From assembly GCA_017396925.1 (NCBI GenBank), contig JAFQKM010000142.1, positions 1-5,463 of the forward strand: DNA of 5,463 nt, in the 5' to 3' direction. The stretch comes from Clostridia bacterium. Lineage in GTDB: Bacteria > Bacillota > Clostridia > Oscillospirales > Butyricicoccaceae. Position numbers and translations under genes: made by a program. The notes below the pieces were generated by a model. It had not been told where the DNA came from, did no database searches, and was given only the letters and a program-made list of their open reading frames with translations. The stretch's first letter is position 1. Each line of letters starts with the position of its first letter. Below, piece by piece: positions 3,934 to 5,463 of this stretch.

Positions 3934-5109
3934 TTGCTTATGCGATCCCGACGCATCCTCTGCGGCCTGCTGGCCCTGCTGATACTGGGCGGCGTATTTG
4001 CCTTCGGCCTCGAGGCCCACGCCAAGAGCGACCTGGTCTATCTCTTCATCAACGATACGCTGATCAAGAGCATGACGGCCAGCAATATGCCGGTCCGGAT
4101 CAACAACAGCATGTATATCTCCTATCGCTACCTGATCCGCATCAAGCCGATCAAGTATTTCTACGATGAAGATATCCGCATCTTAAAAGTCTATACCTCC
4201 GACGGCTCGCTGATCTTCGACGTCGGCAACAGCATCACCTACGATCAGGACGGCCAGATCTATTCCTATCTGGCCGAGATCCGCGGCGGCGTCCTCTATG
4301 TCCCCATCGAGTTCATCTGCCGCTTCTTCGGTGTGGTCTACAGCCAGTACAGCTGCGACTACGGCCCGGTCATCCGCATCAACAGCATCATGTCGCAATA
4401 CAGCGACGGCGATCTGGCCGTGGCCAACCGCGATGCCATGAAGAAGCTGCACGACGACTATTATGCTGCCGAGCCCGAGCCTTCGGTCCCGGTCACCCCG
4501 GTCGTCCCCGAAACGCCCGACCAACCCGACGAAGAGATCCGCCCCCGCACGGTCTATCCCATGATCTGCGGCCCCCTCGGCGATCTGTCGGCCAGCCTGC
4601 TGACCGCCCTCGACAGCCGCAGCGCCCGCGCCACCTTCTTTCTGACCGATGAAGGTCTGCCCCAACAGGGCGACCTGCTGCGCAGGCTGGTATGCAGCGG
4701 CCACAGCCTCGGCCTCTATGTCTCGGCCGCCGATCCGGTGGGCGAGGCCGAAAGCCTCAATGCCCTGCTCTCGTCGATGATCTTCCGCAAGACCCGTCTG
4801 GTCTGCATCCGGGAGGGCAGCAAGGCCCTGTCCGCCGCCCAGCGGGATGCGCTGGCCGCCGCCGGCTACCGCATCTGGGACGGCACCCTCGATCCCGGCT
4901 CGGCCGACCGCACGGCCTACACCACCCAGGTCAACGGCAGAAATCTGCTGCAGAACGCCCCGGCGACCTCTACCCTGCTGCTCCATCCCACCGAGGCTGC
5001 CCGCGACAGCATCTATACCCTGCTGCGCTTCATGCAGGACAATCGCTTCACCACCCTGCCCATCGGCGAATGGACCACCCCCATCAATCAGATCCGCTTC
5101 TATAATTAG
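3934..5109 (+). CDS. Exported protein: copper-amine-oxidase-N1-like domain plus NodB-like (pseudo)deacetylase domain
   Basis: I cannot give a gene name. The 391-residue protein begins with a signal sequence (residues 1-30: RSRR, a hydrophobic core LLALLILGGVFAFG, and a likely AHA cleavage site). Residues 33-150 resemble the copper amine oxidase N1 domain, a beta-rich module on secreted Firmicutes proteins (INDTLI, VPIEFICRFFGV). A Pro/Glu/Val linker covers 180-204. Residues 205-377 have the order of a NodB polysaccharide deacetylase: ARATFFLTDEG (231-241), SGHSLGLYVS (255-264), AAGYRIWDGTLDPGS (309-323), STLLLHPTEA (346-355) and FTTLPIGEW (372-380). The metal-binding Asp-Asp of TFDDGP is replaced by YPMICGPLG (208-216) and the HxxxH histidines are absent, so it is probably inactive and binds cell-wall glycan. 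A TTG start is chosen for spacing; ATG at 3940 is the alternative. It follows the kinase-like gene by 36 bases. Confidence 0.72.
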   Translation: MLMRSRRILCGLLALLILGGVFAFGLEAHAKSDLVYLFINDTLIKSMTASNMPVRINNSMYISYRYLIRIKPIKYFYDEDIRILKVYTSDGSLIFDVGNSITYDQDGQIYSYLAEIRGGVLYVPIEFICRFFGVVYSQYSCDYGPVIRINSIMSQYSDGDLAVANRDAMKKLHDDYYAAEPEPSVPVTPVVPETPDQPDEEIRPRTVYPMICGPLGDLSASLLTALDSRSARATFFLTDEGLPQQGDLLRRLVCSGHSLGLYVSAADPVGEAESLNALLSSMIFRKTRLVCIREGSKALSAAQRDALAAAGYRIWDGTLDPGSADRTAYTTQVNGRNLLQNAPATSTLLLHPTEAARDSIYTLLRFMQDNRFTTLPIGEWTTPINQIRFYN

Positions 5110-5139
5110 TTGAAAGTATTCCACAATCTGTGGTATACT
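5110..5139 (+). promoter_or_regulatory. Extended -10 promoter of the cyclophilin gene
   Basis: TTGAAA (5110-5115), 18 bases, TATACT (5134-5139), with TGG just before the -10 supplying an extended TGn motif. The -35 box overlaps the base after the stop codon of the upstream gene. Transcription would start near 5146, leaving a leader of about 50 bases with a small TGCC/GGCA stem (5147-5159). Confidence 0.65.
5117..5137. promoter_or_regulatory. Dyad overlapping the cyclophilin promoter (possible operator)
   Basis: TATTCCACA (5117-5125), ATC, TGTGGTATA (5129-5137) are inverted half-sites matching at 8 of 9 positions. The dyad fills the spacer and enters the -10 box, where a bound dimer would block RNA polymerase. 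No known regulator consensus is matched with confidence. Confidence 0.35.
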
Positions 5140-5178
5140 GTATATTGCCTTTTCGGCACAGAATGCATATTAAAACAG

Positions 5179-5184
5179 AAGGAG
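5179..5184 (+). promoter_or_regulatory. Ribosome binding site of the cyclophilin gene
   Basis: AAGGAG stands 10 bases before the ATG at 5195, which opens a protein matching the family from its first residues. This fixes the start. Confidence 0.75.
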
Positions 5185-5194
5185 ATATACCATC

Positions 5195-5463
5195 ATGGCC
5201 AAGAAAAACGTCATCAAGGCAGTCCTCAAGCTCCGCGGCATGACCGACGAGCAGGCGATCCGCATCGAGCTCTATCCCGACATTGCCCCCATCACCGTTG
5301 AAAACTTTGTCAAGCTGGTCGACAGCGGCTTCTACAAGGACATCAAGTTCCATCGCTGCATCCGCGACTTCATGGTTCAGGGCGGCGACCCCACCGGCAC
5401 AGGCTCGGGCGGCCCCGGCTGGAGAATCAAGGGCGAGTTTGCTTCCAACGGCGTTAAGAACGA
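5195..5463 (+). CDS. Cyclophilin-type peptidyl-prolyl cis-trans isomerase, N-terminal 89 residues
   Basis: The gene runs off the right edge. It encodes a cytoplasmic folding catalyst that isomerises Xaa-Pro bonds. No signal peptide is present: MAKKNVIKAVLKLRG leads straight into IRIELYPDIAPITVENFVKL. The active-site block FHRCIRDFMVQGGDPTGTGS (52-71) shows the catalytic Arg54 with Phe59, Met60 and Gln62, which correspond to Arg55, Phe60, Met61 and Gln63 of human cyclophilin A. GGPGWRIKGEF (72-82) follows, the usual form in short bacterial cytoplasmic cyclophilins (PpiB/PpiA type). It has its own promoter, and I see no terminator between it and the upstream gene, so some readthrough is likely. 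Family assignment is secure. Confidence 0.95.
   Translation, partial: MAKKNVIKAVLKLRGMTDEQAIRIELYPDIAPITVENFVKLVDSGFYKDIKFHRCIRDFMVQGGDPTGTGSGGPGWRIKGEFASNGVKN

Noticed and set aside
2809..4020. Minus-strand open frame (403 codons) across the kinase-like gene
   Set aside because: Its translation is Ala/Gly/Gln-rich with no domain signal and crosses the intergenic gap and the signal-peptide region of the next gene. The plus strand has promoter, ribosome site and domain-like structure.
4183..5124. Minus-strand open frame (313 codons) across the NodB-like gene
   Set aside because: Ala/Gly/Val/Asp-rich antisense shadow caused by high GC in third positions, without ribosome site or recognisable motif.
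5170..5197. Similarity of the cyclophilin leader to the ribosome site used in T7-based expression plasmids
   Set aside because: GAAGGAGATATACC also appears here, but the surrounding sequence is plainly genomic and the match is a strong Shine-Dalgarno with an A/T-rich spacer, so vector contamination is not supported.

Overview
The window looks like chromosomal DNA of a fairly GC-rich Clostridia member, most likely Oscillospiraceae/Ruminococcaceae. This rests on strong AGGAGG-type ribosome sites, TTGACA/TATAAT-type promoters, CCA-encoding tRNA genes, GC-rich third positions, a clostridial-type GAPDH and a short repeat beginning GTAGGGGCG of a kind I associate with that group. The genus is a guess; nothing here fixes it.

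Left part, minus strand: a promoter at 752-780 drives a histidine-phosphatase-family gene (83-718), followed after 14 bases by the first 22 codons of a nucleoside hydrolase (1-68). The two form a likely operon. From 781 to 1146 there is no gene. This stretch holds a REP/MITE-like repeat (825-910), a degraded second copy of a terminator, and three perfect hairpins in a row. Next, also on minus, come a tRNA-Ser(GGA) and a CAT-anticodon tRNA (probably Ile2, possibly elongator Met). They share one strong promoter with an A/T-rich upstream element and end at a hairpin terminator.

Centre: a monocistronic glyceraldehyde-3-phosphate dehydrogenase gene (minus, 1589-2602) with its own promoter and a clear intrinsic terminator. 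Its cofactor-selecting residues differ from those of the classical NAD enzyme. A 233-base divergent intergenic region carries a promoter for each direction.

Right part, plus strand: a two-gene unit. The first gene (2836-3897) encodes a soluble protein with a PAS-like N-terminus and a histidine-kinase-like core. The phospho-acceptor His and the key N-box Asn are not recognisable, so I read it as a pseudokinase. The second (3934-5109) encodes a secreted or membrane-anchored protein: a copper-amine-oxidase-N1-like domain, a Pro/Glu linker and a NodB (polysaccharide deacetylase)-like fold without its metal-binding residues. Two adjacent apparent pseudoenzymes are the most unusual protein-level feature. 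The window ends in a cyclophilin-type peptidyl-prolyl isomerase (5195 onward, partial) with its own extended -10 promoter overlapped by a dyad.

Most of the content is housekeeping: triose metabolism, tRNAs, protein folding and nucleoside salvage. I do not see a clear new defence or mobile system. The parts that deserve a second look are the pseudokinase/pseudo-deacetylase pair, the Cys cluster in the former, the repeat and hairpin block downstream of the tRNAs, and the GAPDH cofactor site.
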